A stretch of 64,000 bases of DNA, from positions 1-64,000 of the forward strand of contig JAEZHY010000101.1 in NCBI GenBank assembly GCA_023416335.1, read 5' to 3'. A program made the translations under genes and the position numbers. The stretch is from Pseudomonadota bacterium. Its GTDB lineage: Bacteria > Desulfobacterota > Syntrophobacteria > Syntrophobacterales > Syntrophobacteraceae. Positions 9,668 to 18,900 of this stretch are shown here, piece by piece (positions within the stretch are counted from its first letter, which is position 1; the number at the start of each line of letters is the position of its first letter). The notes beneath the pieces are model-generated. The model did not search any database. It was not told where the DNA came from and was given only the letters and a program-made list of their open reading frames with translations.

Positions 9668-10828
9668 ATGAGTCTCCAAAAACGCATTCAAATCGTTATC
9701 TCGTTTCTCGTGCTTATCCCGCTCCTGCTGCTCTTCTACCATAGCTACAAGACAGGCCGAAGCTCTCTGCTCCAGCAGATACAGCAGGACTCGCAGCAGT
9801 TGGCACAGCTCGAAACTACCGAAATGGATCTCATCTTCGATCCACCCCGTCTGGTCGTTGAAGGGCTCGTTCGCGCCATTGAGACCAGCACCGCGATCGA
9901 TGGCGACAGCATACGGGAACTCATGCACAAGACGCTCGTCCAAACGCCGGAGCTATACGGCGTTGCCGTGGCTTTCGAGCCCGAATTGACGCCGCTGGGG
10001 CGCTTCGCTCCCTACTATTACCGGCCGGGCGGAGTGGAGAAGGAACGTTCCCTGGCCGATCCCGCCACCGATTACACCCACCGCGGCTGGTACCGGCTCC
10101 CGGTCGAAAAAGGGAAGGCGCTATGGACCAGCCCCTACTTTGACGAGGGCGGCGGCGACACGCTGATGATCACCTACACCGCCCCGGTTCGGCGCGAGGG
10201 ACGCATCGTGGGTGTGGCTGAAGTGGATCTCGACCTGGATGGTCTCGTACGGAGACTCCAGCAGCTCAAACCCGGAGGAGACGGTACCGTCTATCTTGTG
10301 AACAAGGCGGGGCAGATTCTCGCTCATCCGGCGATTAAACCGGCTGTCGCCCTCGAAGGGGGGCAGGACATAGGCGCTCTGAAGCCGCTCATGGACCGGA
10401 GGGGTGTCGATAAAATGGAAATGAAGGATCCGGTCACCCAAATCAGGTCCTGGGTGCTGGAATCGCCAGTACCCGCGTTAGCGGCCGAAAAGGGCGGACA
10501 GGACTGGTCCCTGATTGTGAGCTGGCCGATGGATACCAGGCTGGCTCCGCTGGGAGGGATGGCAAGAAGGATGGTTATTCTCTATCTCTTCCTCGGAGGT
10601 GCATCCCTTCTCTTCCTCAACCGTTCATTCGACCGCATCATCACCGGCCCCCTTCGGAAATTGACCGCACGGGCCCGGAGATATGCCGAGGGAAATTTCG
10701 AAAAGTCGCCCGCAGGTTCCGATGACGCTCTGGAGCTGCGGGAGCTGAGCCTTGCTTTGGACCGGCTTGGGGAGGTTGTCGCCAAAGGCGTTCATCCCGG
10801 CGGGAACCGGAAGGAAATTGAAGCATGA
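9668..10828 (+). CDS. Cache-HAMP membrane sensor without an output domain
   Basis: 386 residues. A membrane helix (about 8-26) is followed by a roughly 250-residue extracytoplasmic dCache-like domain (DYTHRGWYRLPVEKGKALW, SPYFDEGGGDTLMITYTAPV, GRIVGVAEVDLDLDGL). A second helix (about 297-318) leads into a HAMP-like segment (ITGPLRKLTARARRYAEGNF). The protein stops shortly after HAMP, so there is no kinase, cyclase, MCP or phosphatase module. The stop codon overlaps the next start (ATGA at 10825), implying translational coupling. The inference is that this sensor signals through the membrane protein encoded next. Confidence 0.82.
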   Translation: MSLQKRIQIVISFLVLIPLLLLFYHSYKTGRSSLLQQIQQDSQQLAQLETTEMDLIFDPPRLVVEGLVRAIETSTAIDGDSIRELMHKTLVQTPELYGVAVAFEPELTPLGRFAPYYYRPGGVEKERSLADPATDYTHRGWYRLPVEKGKALWTSPYFDEGGGDTLMITYTAPVRREGRIVGVAEVDLDLDGLVRRLQQLKPGGDGTVYLVNKAGQILAHPAIKPAVALEGGQDIGALKPLMDRRGVDKMEMKDPVTQIRSWVLESPVPALAAEKGGQDWSLIVSWPMDTRLAPLGGMARRMVILYLFLGGASLLFLNRSFDRIITGPLRKLTARARRYAEGNFEKSPAGSDDALELRELSLALDRLGEVVAKGVHPGGNRKEIEA

Positions 10829-12093
10829 ATCTGGCCCTTCTTCTGCTTGGACCGGGGAACCTCTCCCGGGGCAGGTGGTGTCTTTTCATCCTGGGAGCCC
10901 TGCTGTTTTCCGTGGGTGCCTCCATTATCATCGACGCATCCGATACCGTCACGGTCATCACCATGGAAGCTTTCGGGTGGGTGATGGTTGCGCTGGGGCT
11001 TACAAAACTGGCATTCTCCATGCTCGCAGGCGCAGGAATGCTTTCGGTCTTCGGTTTCCAGGGGCTTGTATTCGTCATCCTGGGGACCGCGATAGCCGAA
11101 TTTCCCGCGGAATCCCAGAACGCCATACCCTGGCTGTTCGGCCTCGCACTGCTCCTGAACGGGCTCTACCAGACTTTTTCCGCCATTATCATCCGGTATC
11201 CTTTGTGGGGATGGTTCCTGGGCAGCGGTATCGGGCACCTCGTGATCGGCGGTCTCATATTTCTGAACTGGAAACAGGCGGCCTCCTGGGTCGTGCCGCT
11301 TTTCCTCGGTACCGGCCTGATTTTGCTCGGACTCACCACACTGCGGACAGCCCTGCGCCTCGGGCGCTATCTGCAGGGAAAAAACGGCTGGGATGCCGAA
11401 ATGGCTTTGCGCTACTTCCTGGACTTCCACGTGCCCCCGCGGTTCCATAAGGAATACCTCAAACTGGAACCACGGACGCAGGCGGAGGTTGAGCAGCATC
11501 ACGGAGATCTGCTGGTCCATGTCTGGACGCCCACAACGGTCGCCCACGTGGACAAAGATCCTATTCTCGTGAGCCGCTACGTGGCTGCGAAGAGTGCGGA
11601 AGGGAAGTTCAGCGTCGGGCATTCGGCTATGGAGATGTCCCCGGACCTCTACATCAGCCATTGCGACGGCGATCCGACGGCTTTCGATTCCGGCGACGAA
11701 GTATGGGAGACATTGCGGAGCAAGGATGTGCCGGGTGTGTTCCTGCCTTCTTTCGAAGAAGAAGTCGCGACCTATATGCAGCCTTCCGAAACTTTTCGAT
11801 TCAGAAACTTCAATGCAGATCAGCTGCGTACCTTCTGGGCCAACTACCGGGAAATGACCGTTTACAATTTCACCAACCGGAACTGCTCGGTCGCGGTGGC
11901 CCTTGCCCTGGAATCGGCGCTCATGGGAAGTCTCGGAGGGGGGAAGCGGATACGGACATTGCTGTCGCTGATGACCAACAAAGACTTGTGGGTTGCTCAC
12001 GTCATCCGCTCAAAAGCGAAGGAGATGGTGTGGACACCCGGACTCATTCTGGATTATGCGAGGGCGCTGCAGCAGGTGGTGGAGAGGGAATAG
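10825..12093 (+). CDS. DUF308/HdeD-like membrane domain fused to a putative permuted papain-fold enzyme
   Basis: 422 residues. About residues 15-180 contain six or so hydrophobic helices in the repeated Gly-rich pattern of DUF308/HdeD proteins. The cytoplasmic or periplasmic C-terminal half (about 200-422) has VGHSAMEMSPDLYISH followed about 90 residues later by NFTNRNCSVAVALALE. A His preceding a Cys at the start of a helix is the order seen in circularly permuted NlpC/P60-like and DUF4105-type papain folds. The C-terminal call is inference from this pattern only. Start and stop codons overlap with the Cache-HAMP gene, and a strong hairpin follows the stop. Confidence 0.65.
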   Translation: MNLALLLLGPGNLSRGRWCLFILGALLFSVGASIIIDASDTVTVITMEAFGWVMVALGLTKLAFSMLAGAGMLSVFGFQGLVFVILGTAIAEFPAESQNAIPWLFGLALLLNGLYQTFSAIIIRYPLWGWFLGSGIGHLVIGGLIFLNWKQAASWVVPLFLGTGLILLGLTTLRTALRLGRYLQGKNGWDAEMALRYFLDFHVPPRFHKEYLKLEPRTQAEVEQHHGDLLVHVWTPTTVAHVDKDPILVSRYVAAKSAEGKFSVGHSAMEMSPDLYISHCDGDPTAFDSGDEVWETLRSKDVPGVFLPSFEEEVATYMQPSETFRFRNFNADQLRTFWANYREMTVYNFTNRNCSVAVALALESALMGSLGGGKRIRTLLSLMTNKDLWVAHVIRSKAKEMVWTPGLILDYARALQQVVERE

Positions 12094-12122
12094 ACGGATA
12101 AAGCCTCTTCTGCAGGATCTTT

Positions 12123-12168
12123 CATGCCTCTCGCCGTGGAATTGTTCTTCCCGGCGAGAGGCAGGCAT
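12123..12168 (+). terminator. Strong stem-loop after the Cache/DUF308 pair
   Basis: CATGCCTCTCGCCG (12123-12136) pairs with CGGCGAGAGGCA followed by GGCATG (12152-12168). It forms a long stem about 30 bases after the stop codon. The T-tract is missing, so termination is probable rather than certain. Confidence 0.5.
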
Positions 12169-12184
12169 GAATATGAACTTAAGC

Positions 12185-12226
12185 AGAAAAGGGACGGATG
12201 CTGCCCGCGATATGGCAGGCCGTCCC
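12185..12226 (-). terminator. Rho-independent terminator of the SBBP-repeat gene
   Basis: On the minus strand GGGACGG and CCGTCCC form the outer stem and CTGCC/GGCAG the inner stem. These are followed directly by TTTTCTGCTT. The stem begins at the stop codon at 12226-12228, a classic intrinsic terminator layout. Confidence 0.75.
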
Positions 12227-14799
12227 TAGTCGCTCAACAGCAGCATGAGAATGGACGGAAGGTCGGATTTCCTGTTATAGACTCCTGAAACGGAAACTTG
12301 TCCGCTCGTACCGAGATTGATCGTCTGCGGTTCCGGTGTGCTCCAGCCGGTGATGTCACTGAACTGTACAGTGTACTGCCCGGCCGACAGGTTGGAGACG
12401 ATTGCTCCGCTCGATTTCCATGCTCCCCCGTTTACCTTCCATTTAGCTCCGGCGTTTGCGGCTTCCGCGTTGATTGTCGCCACGAGGGAACCGGAACTCT
12501 TGAACTTGGCGATAAAAGCATCTCCCCCGCCGCCCATGTAGGTCTGGTTGCCGAGCGGCAGGTCGGTGGCCGTCGTAAAGCCCGTCACGTAGGCATTTGC
12601 CAGGCTGTCCAGCGCGAGTCCGTATATGTTGGTGGTATCGCTCCCACCGAAATAAGTCGAATAGAGCAAACCCGTTCCCGTTGGATTCAACTTTACCAGA
12701 AAACCGTTGTTCAGCGACGATCCTCGCTCGTAACCCGGGTTCGGGGGAAAATTCGTGGAACTCGTCGTTCCTGCGACATAAGCATTCCCGGCACTATCGA
12801 CGGCAATAGTGTTCTTGAAGTTATAGCCGGTACCGACATAAGGAGGCTCGCTCCCGTTTCCGGCCAGAAAGGTGGAATAGCCGAACTGGGAACCTGAGAC
12901 GATCTTGCAGGCAAAGGTGGATATGTAATTCCCGGCCGGCCTGGTAGTCTGGTAGGCGTTCGGTGTGATCGGGAAGCTTGCTGTTGAGGAAAGAGTATAT
13001 CCTGTTGCGTAAACCATCCCGGCACTGTCCAGGGCTACGGATTCGACCCTTGTCCAGTCATCGCCGCCCAGATAAGAGGCAAAAGTCAAACCCCAACCCC
13101 CAGTGTTCATTTGGGCAATGAATCCCGTCTCCTGACCGGTCGTAACGTGATTCACGGATTGGCCAGGAAGGGGGCCCACCACAGGAAGAGTGTTAGTAGG
13201 AGTGGCCCCGGCAAAAATGGGCATCTGGCTGCCGTTTACGGCAATCGAGGTCACGCCGCTGGTCCCTCCGACGATAGTCGAGTAGAGCTTTGCGGGATAG
13301 TCGGCTGATGACAGCTTTGTCACGAAACCGGAGTATCCGGGGCCCGGGGTTCCGATTATCGTAGGGCCGCCTGTGAAATCGCCGAAGCTCTCGTTGAACC
13401 ACACGGTAAAGCCGCCAACATAGATGTTGTTGGAAGGATCCAGCGCGACACACGATATCTGATCGCGCGACTTACCTCCCAGGTAAGTCGAAAAGACCAG
13501 AGCACTGCCGGCGGCACTGAGCTTGGTGACGAATCCGGTATGATTGCAGGAAGAACTGTTGCACGTGTTCTGATATATCTGCACCGCCGTGTTTTGGGGC
13601 CATATCGGGAAATGATCGGAATAGGTAAGCCCCGCAACGACGGCTCGTCCGGCGGTATCGACGGCGATCGCCAGCCCTTGGGTGACGTTGTTGCCAAGGC
13701 CGACGACATCGATGTCTATGCCGGCAATGAAAGTGGAATAAACGAGGTCGTTGCCGTCTGTATTGAGCTTGGTAACGAAAGCCGCCGTATCGACGGAGGC
13801 GGAAGTGGTAGCCAAATTATAGGGGGTTACCAGGGGAGTTCTGGTTGGAAAAGGATCGTAGGAAGCGGAAACGGATTTGGTGCTTCCGACCACGTAGGCG
13901 CAGCCGGCACTGTCGACTGCGATGGCATTGGCGTTATCCTGTTCCGACCCTCCCAGGTACGTTGAGTAAACAAGAATCGGGTCGATAACAAGGGGGAGCT
14001 TCCGGTCGTAACCGGCAATTTCGAAACCGTACGCATGTTCGGCGGTGGCGGTGCTCTCATGGAGCTTGAAACTGCCCTCGCGTGCTATGCGGGTCCCGGA
14101 TACTTCCTGGTAAATCACCGGTTTCTTTTGTACGAGAACGTCTCCACCGGGAATTTTGATCAGCAGGTCACCCTGTTCGGACAGCGCCAGGCTTTCGATT
14201 CCGGAATATTGGAACTTTACCTGGTCGGGGTCGGCGCCCGGCTGGACGATGACGTCGTATTCCATCTGATGCGCGTCGGCATAGAACTTGAGATCGATGC
14301 CGGGATAGGCATCATGGTAGACCACGGCCTTATAGGTCGGAATATCCGTGAGCCAGTTCTTCGGGTCGTTTCCGAAAAAATAATTGACCTTATGCTCCCG
14401 TTCATCCATTCCGGACACCCGGACTTCGGGACGGATACCGACCGGGATCATGTCCACGACCCTTCTCTGGATCCCCGGATTTTGCCCGGAGGGAGTTCCC
14501 TCTCCGTCGCCGGCGTTTTGCTCGGGCTCACTGAAGGAGAAGTGGATGCCGTCTTCCTTGAAGCCGACGATGTGCCTTCGGCCGGCCGCGTGGAATTTCA
14601 CGCTCTTTGGCATCTGCCCCCGGTTCTCAACGAAATACAGGGGGAGATGACCGTAGTCCCTGCTCAGGGTGGCCTTTGAGTTATCCGGAGTGGACTCGGT
14701 CAAAGGGCCTTCGGCCCGGCAGAAGCCCGTAAATACGATGAAAATAAAGAGAAAAACGGTAGGAACAATCTTCATAAAGCGAGGACGAAGCAAAACCAT
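12226..14799 (-). CDS. Secreted SBBP-repeat (beta-propeller-like) protein
   Basis: 857 residues from the ATG at 14799, chosen for the GGGAGA site five bases upstream. A signal peptide follows (FMKIVPTVFLFIFIVFTGFCRA). The N-terminal domain starts with LPLYFVENRGQMPKSVKFHAAG, typical of the DUF7948-type domain that precedes SBBP repeats. The middle has about eight SBBP repeats, each reading like YSTYLGGSEQDNANAIAVDS followed by YVVGST. A PEGA-like sandwich (AKWKVNGGAWKSSGAIVSNL) and the terminal SILMLLLSD complete it. The role is probably extracellular binding or structure; no enzyme motif is seen. A single-gene transcript with its own terminator. Confidence 0.85.
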   Translation of the reverse strand: MVLLRPRFMKIVPTVFLFIFIVFTGFCRAEGPLTESTPDNSKATLSRDYGHLPLYFVENRGQMPKSVKFHAAGRRHIVGFKEDGIHFSFSEPEQNAGDGEGTPSGQNPGIQRRVVDMIPVGIRPEVRVSGMDEREHKVNYFFGNDPKNWLTDIPTYKAVVYHDAYPGIDLKFYADAHQMEYDVIVQPGADPDQVKFQYSGIESLALSEQGDLLIKIPGGDVLVQKKPVIYQEVSGTRIAREGSFKLHESTATAEHAYGFEIAGYDRKLPLVIDPILVYSTYLGGSEQDNANAIAVDSAGCAYVVGSTKSVSASYDPFPTRTPLVTPYNLATTSASVDTAAFVTKLNTDGNDLVYSTFIAGIDIDVVGLGNNVTQGLAIAVDTAGRAVVAGLTYSDHFPIWPQNTAVQIYQNTCNSSSCNHTGFVTKLSAAGSALVFSTYLGGKSRDQISCVALDPSNNIYVGGFTVWFNESFGDFTGGPTIIGTPGPGYSGFVTKLSSADYPAKLYSTIVGGTSGVTSIAVNGSQMPIFAGATPTNTLPVVGPLPGQSVNHVTTGQETGFIAQMNTGGWGLTFASYLGGDDWTRVESVALDSAGMVYATGYTLSSTASFPITPNAYQTTRPAGNYISTFACKIVSGSQFGYSTFLAGNGSEPPYVGTGYNFKNTIAVDSAGNAYVAGTTSSTNFPPNPGYERGSSLNNGFLVKLNPTGTGLLYSTYFGGSDTTNIYGLALDSLANAYVTGFTTATDLPLGNQTYMGGGGDAFIAKFKSSGSLVATINAEAANAGAKWKVNGGAWKSSGAIVSNLSAGQYTVQFSDITGWSTPEPQTINLGTSGQVSVSGVYNRKSDLPSILMLLLSD

Positions 14800-15346
14800 C
14801 ACATTCTCCCAACGAGCGGCCACATGGAAGAGGTCACATGTGCGGACTCCATACAACGGAGCATGGACTTGTCTTTGCGGCCGAACATCCAGGCGGATGC
14901 TTTGTACTTTTTGAAAATAGGGGATAATTCCCAAGGTGGGGCTATTCTACTAGTTGTGCCCGTGATTTTGAAGAGAATTGTCGCCGTTCCGGCTCATCCC
15001 AACCTTAAGTTTTGCAAATTATGAGGCAAATAATCGTTATTACAGCGTATTGATGATCATGTATTTTTCATGGAGAATACCCGGAATTTCGAAGCGCCGA
15101 ACAAGCAATGTTTGCAGCGATCCGATGCGGAAGTCAGGCGATCGTCTCAGATATGAGATACAGGACGTTTCCCAGTCCGATTTGCCGGGTGGGCACTAAA
15201 AAACATGGTGCCCACCCGGCTGTGCGCTTCTCATACCATATTGCCGCTGGTTCCCAAGGTCCGCCTTGGGAACCCCGCCCCGGCAGGCCGGGTAGTATCC
15301 GGTGCGTGGCTGTGCCGCTCCTGCCCGATGATTTGCCCGGTGCGCG
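14800..15346. other. Intergenic region with two strong hairpins
   Basis: No coding signal is convincing. It contains a near-perfect stem-loop at 15184-15220 (GCCGGGTGGGCAC/GTGCCCACCCGGC) and another at 15250-15273 (GTTCCCAAGG/CCTTGGGAAC). The first shares its GTGGGCAC core with the dispersed repeat hairpins at 4101 and 17050. The AT-rich stretch near 14940-15070 should include the promoter of the SBBP gene on the minus strand. Confidence 0.5.
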
Positions 15347-16936
15347 TTATCCGAGGTCCGAGCTGACGGCGACGACCTTCATGTCTTCATCCACAATCTT
15401 CTCGGGCGGGTGTGAGAGCACGACAAAATCCGCCCGCATGCCCGGGGCAAGCTTTCCGATCAGGTCGTCGAAACCGGCGTAAGCGCTCTCGGCCGTGTAG
15501 CACCGGAGTGCGGACATCGGATCCAGCCTCTCCTCGGGAGCAAAGAGATAGCCGTCCCGCCCCTGCCTTAGAACTGCGGCCCGCCATCCAATGATCGGGT
15601 CGCCGGAGACGATTGGCTGATCCGAACTGAAGGCCACCCGGATTCCCGCATCGAGCCACGTCCGGTAGGGCATCATCGGATCGGCCCTTCTGCCGAGCCC
15701 CTGCCTGTAGGCATGTCCCAGCACCGGGAAGAATTCGGGTTGCGCGATGGCAAGCACTCCAAGGTCGTGCATTTCCTGAAAGGAGGAGGGGGCCGGAATC
15801 ATGCAGTGCTCGATGCGGTGCCTGGCGGGGCGGGGCGCCTCTTCGAGCACCCTCCTGTAATTACGGAGTACTTCATCGATTGCCCGGTCCCCGATTGCGT
15901 GGGCTGCGCACTGGAAGCCCTTATGGTGGATTATCCCGATTCTCCGCGAGAGTTCCTCAGGTTCCATGAGAAGGATTCCGGTCCCGGCGTCCACGAAGGG
16001 TTCATACAGGGCGGCCGTGCGGGCCGTCAGTGAGCCGTCGGTGTAGAGCTTGACGGGGCCGAGTCTGAGATTGCGATGAGGGGCTGCTTCCCATTCGGCG
16101 GGAATCCATTTCTGCACGGCAAAGCGGGCCTCCAGTTCGAACCAGCCGGCATTTTCGGCTGCCGTGAAATCGGGCATGAGGGTAATACGAACGGGCACGC
16201 CGCGCTCGACTGCCCGAGTGAAAGCCCTCCACTCCAGGCGAAGATCGACTGACCCGGTCCCCGCATCCGAGGCCGCAAGAATACCGCGTTCGGCCATGAA
16301 GAGGGCTGCACGCTCGACTGCAACGGAAAGTTCCTCTTCAGTCTGTTCTGGAAAATGGCCGCTCACCAGGCCTATAGCGTTCTCCAGGAGGACCCCTGTC
16401 GGTTCTCCGGATGCATCCCGCACGATCTCACCGCCCGGAGGATCCGGCGTATCGGCTGTCACACCGGCGACTCGCAGTGCTGCAGAGTTGGCCACGGCAC
16501 CGTGCTTGCTCACGTGGGAGATGAAAACCGGGCGTTCCAGACTGACGGCGTCCAGTTCGAATTTTGTGACATGGCGGCCTTCTTTCAGCCTGTTTTGATC
16601 GTAATTGCGGCCGCTTATCCAGACCTTCCCGGGATTGTCGCGTGCCCACGCACGGAGTTCCGCCTGCACATCCGCAACGGACAGGCACTCCCGCAGGTCC
16701 GCCTTCAGAAGATCGAGTCCGAGCCATAGGATGTGGCAATGGCAGTCATTGAATGCAGGAATAACGGCAGCTCCGGACAGGGCGACACGTTTTGCTTCGG
16801 GAAACCGGGAACGAAGATCCTTGTAACCCCCCACCGCCTGAATGATGCCGTCCTGCGCGAGAATGGCATCTGCGTGCGGCATTTTTTCCCAAAGAGTCGT
16901 AACGGGAACACCTTCGTAGAGAACTTGACCTTGCAT
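15347..16936 (-). CDS. YtcJ-like amidohydrolase (amidohydrolase 3 family)
   Basis: 529 residues from the ATG at 16936, with GAGGAG about 12 bases upstream. The metal-binding start PAFNDCHCHILWLG (HxH) is present. KLYTDGSL follows mid-protein, then AAHAIGDRAIDEVLRNYR and RHRIEHCMIP. The terminal catalytic Asp lies in FSSDQPIVSGDPI. The family hydrolyses amide or urea-like bonds through a binuclear zinc TIM barrel, but physiological substrates of YtcJ-type members are mostly unknown. There is no signal peptide. It is divergent from the TRAP-transporter cluster and may act on a compound imported by it; that is speculation from position. Confidence 0.87.
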   Translation of the reverse strand: MQGQVLYEGVPVTTLWEKMPHADAILAQDGIIQAVGGYKDLRSRFPEAKRVALSGAAVIPAFNDCHCHILWLGLDLLKADLRECLSVADVQAELRAWARDNPGKVWISGRNYDQNRLKEGRHVTKFELDAVSLERPVFISHVSKHGAVANSAALRVAGVTADTPDPPGGEIVRDASGEPTGVLLENAIGLVSGHFPEQTEEELSVAVERAALFMAERGILAASDAGTGSVDLRLEWRAFTRAVERGVPVRITLMPDFTAAENAGWFELEARFAVQKWIPAEWEAAPHRNLRLGPVKLYTDGSLTARTAALYEPFVDAGTGILLMEPEELSRRIGIIHHKGFQCAAHAIGDRAIDEVLRNYRRVLEEAPRPARHRIEHCMIPAPSSFQEMHDLGVLAIAQPEFFPVLGHAYRQGLGRRADPMMPYRTWLDAGIRVAFSSDQPIVSGDPIIGWRAAVLRQGRDGYLFAPEERLDPMSALRCYTAESAYAGFDDLIGKLAPGMRADFVVLSHPPEKIVDEDMKVVAVSSDLG

Positions 16937-17724
16937 TGGACGATTTAACTCCTCATCAGAATCAGCATTTAAGAAAAAGGTAATCCTAGAATAGACAGGG
17001 TCGATTGGAGAAATAAAGAGAAATCGGCTGCAGAGGTAAACGGTGAGCGAGGTAGGGTGGGGCACAAAGTTTTATCGTGCCCACCGCCTAGTGCTCGGAA
17101 CCAAACCATGGGTGACACGGGCAACGTGGTTTTGTGTAGCACCGCAGGCACCTTGTTCCCCTTTTTGGGTTTGTGCCCCGGTTGAAGCAAGAGCACGAAG
17201 TGAGCGTAGGATGGGTGACAACCCATCGTTTTTCGGAACGCCCGGGAATGATTGGCCGGAGAGGCATAAGTCGGTGCCTGGAAACACGGGGAAATTTGCC
17301 ATAGGGAAATGAAGTTGTATTCGACAGCCTCTGGGCTTCCCGGCAACTGAGAGAGGAACGAACCTCAAAAAACGATGGGTTCCCGCTCCGCTCCCACCCA
17401 TCCTACGGCCCTTTCTGGTTTATGCCCGTCTCTCAATAGGGTGCGACGCCACCGGCTCTTAAGTCGCCTATACCGCTGCCGATTCCTTTTAAGTGGCTTC
17501 CATTCAGGGGGAAGTAACACAACGTCATTGAGCCGCAGGGAGGAATCGACCATGCGGAACGATCCAAAATCGTTCGATGCCGCAGGCCGAAAAATTCCTG
17601 CCACTGATTTCGGAATCACGGTTATGTGGAAGTCATCCTTGACATAAATGCCAAACCCCCGATATAAGTTTTGCTACTTGCCCGAACAAAATTTCATTCA
17701 ATAAAATTTGAAGGGGATCCCGAG
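16937..17724. repeat. Intergenic region with partial copy of the composite dispersed repeat
   Basis: From 17038 to about 17150 it carries AACGGTGAGCG, then a GGTGGGGCAC/GTGCCCACC hairpin, then GGGTGACACGGGCAACGTGG, as in the copies at 4.1 and 60.2 kb. The second arm of the CACGGGCAAC hairpin is degraded. A further ATGGGTGACAACCCATCG palindrome lies near 17211-17230, and TGGGTTCCCGCTCCGCTCCC near 17380. The rest up to 17724 has no gene I can support and should include the promoter of the TRAP operon. Confidence 0.55.
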
Positions 17725-18813
17725 ATGAAAAAAGTCCTGCAGCCCTGTTTGGTGCTCCTGCTCGTTTTGCTTTTGAGCGGAGTCGCTTCCGCAAAAGTGG
17801 TTATCAAGGTCGCAAATGCCGGTCCTGCAAATGAAGACAACCGGACCGTCAAAGCGGTGAACGTATTCAAGGCGGCTGTCGAGAAAGGCACCAACGGTGA
17901 AGTGGAGGTGCAGGCCTTCCATGCTTCGGCCCTCGGAAACGAGCGGGAAGCCCTCGAAAGCGTAAAGATGGGCACCATCCAGATGGGAACACTTTCCGGC
18001 GGCCCCGTACCGGGCTTCTTCCCGCCTGCCATGGTCTTCGATATTCCTTTTCTCTTCTCCAGCGCTCCCGCCGCCTGGGAGGCCTTTAACGGGGATTTCG
18101 GCAAAGAATTCTCCGAAGCCTTCCGCAAGGCAACCGGCGTTCGAATCCTGGGGATTACCGAAAACGGCTATCGCCATTTCACAAATACCATCCGCGAGGT
18201 GAAAACCCCCGAAGATATGAAGGGCCTCAAGATCCGGACCATGGAAAACCCCGCGCACATGCAGATGGTTAAATCCATGGGCGGCGATCCCACACCGATC
18301 GCCTTCGGTGAACTCTACATGGCCCTTCAGCAGAAAGTCGTCGACGGCATGGAATGCCCGGTCGTGCTCATCAACGACATGAAGTTCTACGAAGTCCAGA
18401 AATACATGATTCTGGACGGCCATCTCTACAATCCGCTGTACATCTTCATAAATGACGAATTCTTCACGGAAAAGCTGACGCCCGCGCAGCAGAAAGTCGT
18501 GACCGAGGCCGCAAAGGACCTGGCCTTCACGCATAACGGATATTCCCAGCAGTCGAACATCGAAGGAATAGCCAGGCTGAAAGAAAAGGGCATGCAGATC
18601 TATCAGCCGACGGCCCAGGAACTCGAACGCTTCCGCTCCGTAGCGCAGCCCGCTGCACTGGGATTCATCAAGGAGAAAGCCGGCGAGGAATGGACCAATA
18701 AGGCATTGAAAGCCGCTAAGGACGCTGAAGCCAAGATTGGCGACAAAGCGGACAGCATCATTCAGGAAACGATAGCCAAATCAAATGCAATGTACTCGGA
18801 AATCAAGAAATAA
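17725..18813 (+). CDS. dctP: TRAP transporter solute-binding protein, DctP family
   Basis: 362 residues. The ATG at 17725 follows AAGGGGATCC and opens a clear signal peptide (MKKVLQPCLVLLLVLLLSGVASA). The mature part has DctP features: VIKVANAGPANEDNRTVKAV, the GTIQMGTLSGG segment, and the helix-hinge block GLKIRTMENPAHMQMVKSMG with the carboxylate-binding Arg. GELYMALQQKVVDGMECPV follows. It binds a carboxylate-type ligand in the periplasm and delivers it to the DctQ-DctM permease encoded next. The actual ligand cannot be read from sequence. Neighbouring aminotransferase and hydroxyacid-oxidase genes suggest an organic or keto acid. Confidence 0.92.
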   Translation: MKKVLQPCLVLLLVLLLSGVASAKVVIKVANAGPANEDNRTVKAVNVFKAAVEKGTNGEVEVQAFHASALGNEREALESVKMGTIQMGTLSGGPVPGFFPPAMVFDIPFLFSSAPAAWEAFNGDFGKEFSEAFRKATGVRILGITENGYRHFTNTIREVKTPEDMKGLKIRTMENPAHMQMVKSMGGDPTPIAFGELYMALQQKVVDGMECPVVLINDMKFYEVQKYMILDGHLYNPLYIFINDEFFTEKLTPAQQKVVTEAAKDLAFTHNGYSQQSNIEGIARLKEKGMQIYQPTAQELERFRSVAQPAALGFIKEKAGEEWTNKALKAAKDAEAKIGDKADSIIQETIAKSNAMYSEIKK

Positions 18814-18848
18814 AGCTGTTTCAACCGCTTTAATCTGAAGGCTTTGAG

Positions 18849-18876
18849 ACCGGCGGGATCCAAAGGTTCCGCCGGT
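18849..18876 (+). promoter_or_regulatory. Intercistronic stem-loop between dctP and dctQ
   Basis: ACCGGCGG and CCGCCGGT form a perfect 8-bp stem, extendable by a G-T pair, in the short gap after dctP. Stem-loops here are common in dctP-QM operons, where they favour higher expression of the binding protein than of the permease. That function is inferred. Confidence 0.6.
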
Positions 18877-18900
18877 TCGTTCATTTTACGGAAGACATCC

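Noticed and set aside
10792..12000. Minus-strand open frame of about 400 codons opposite the DUF308 gene
   Set aside because: Antisense to a gene with clear membrane helices; composition is not protein-like.
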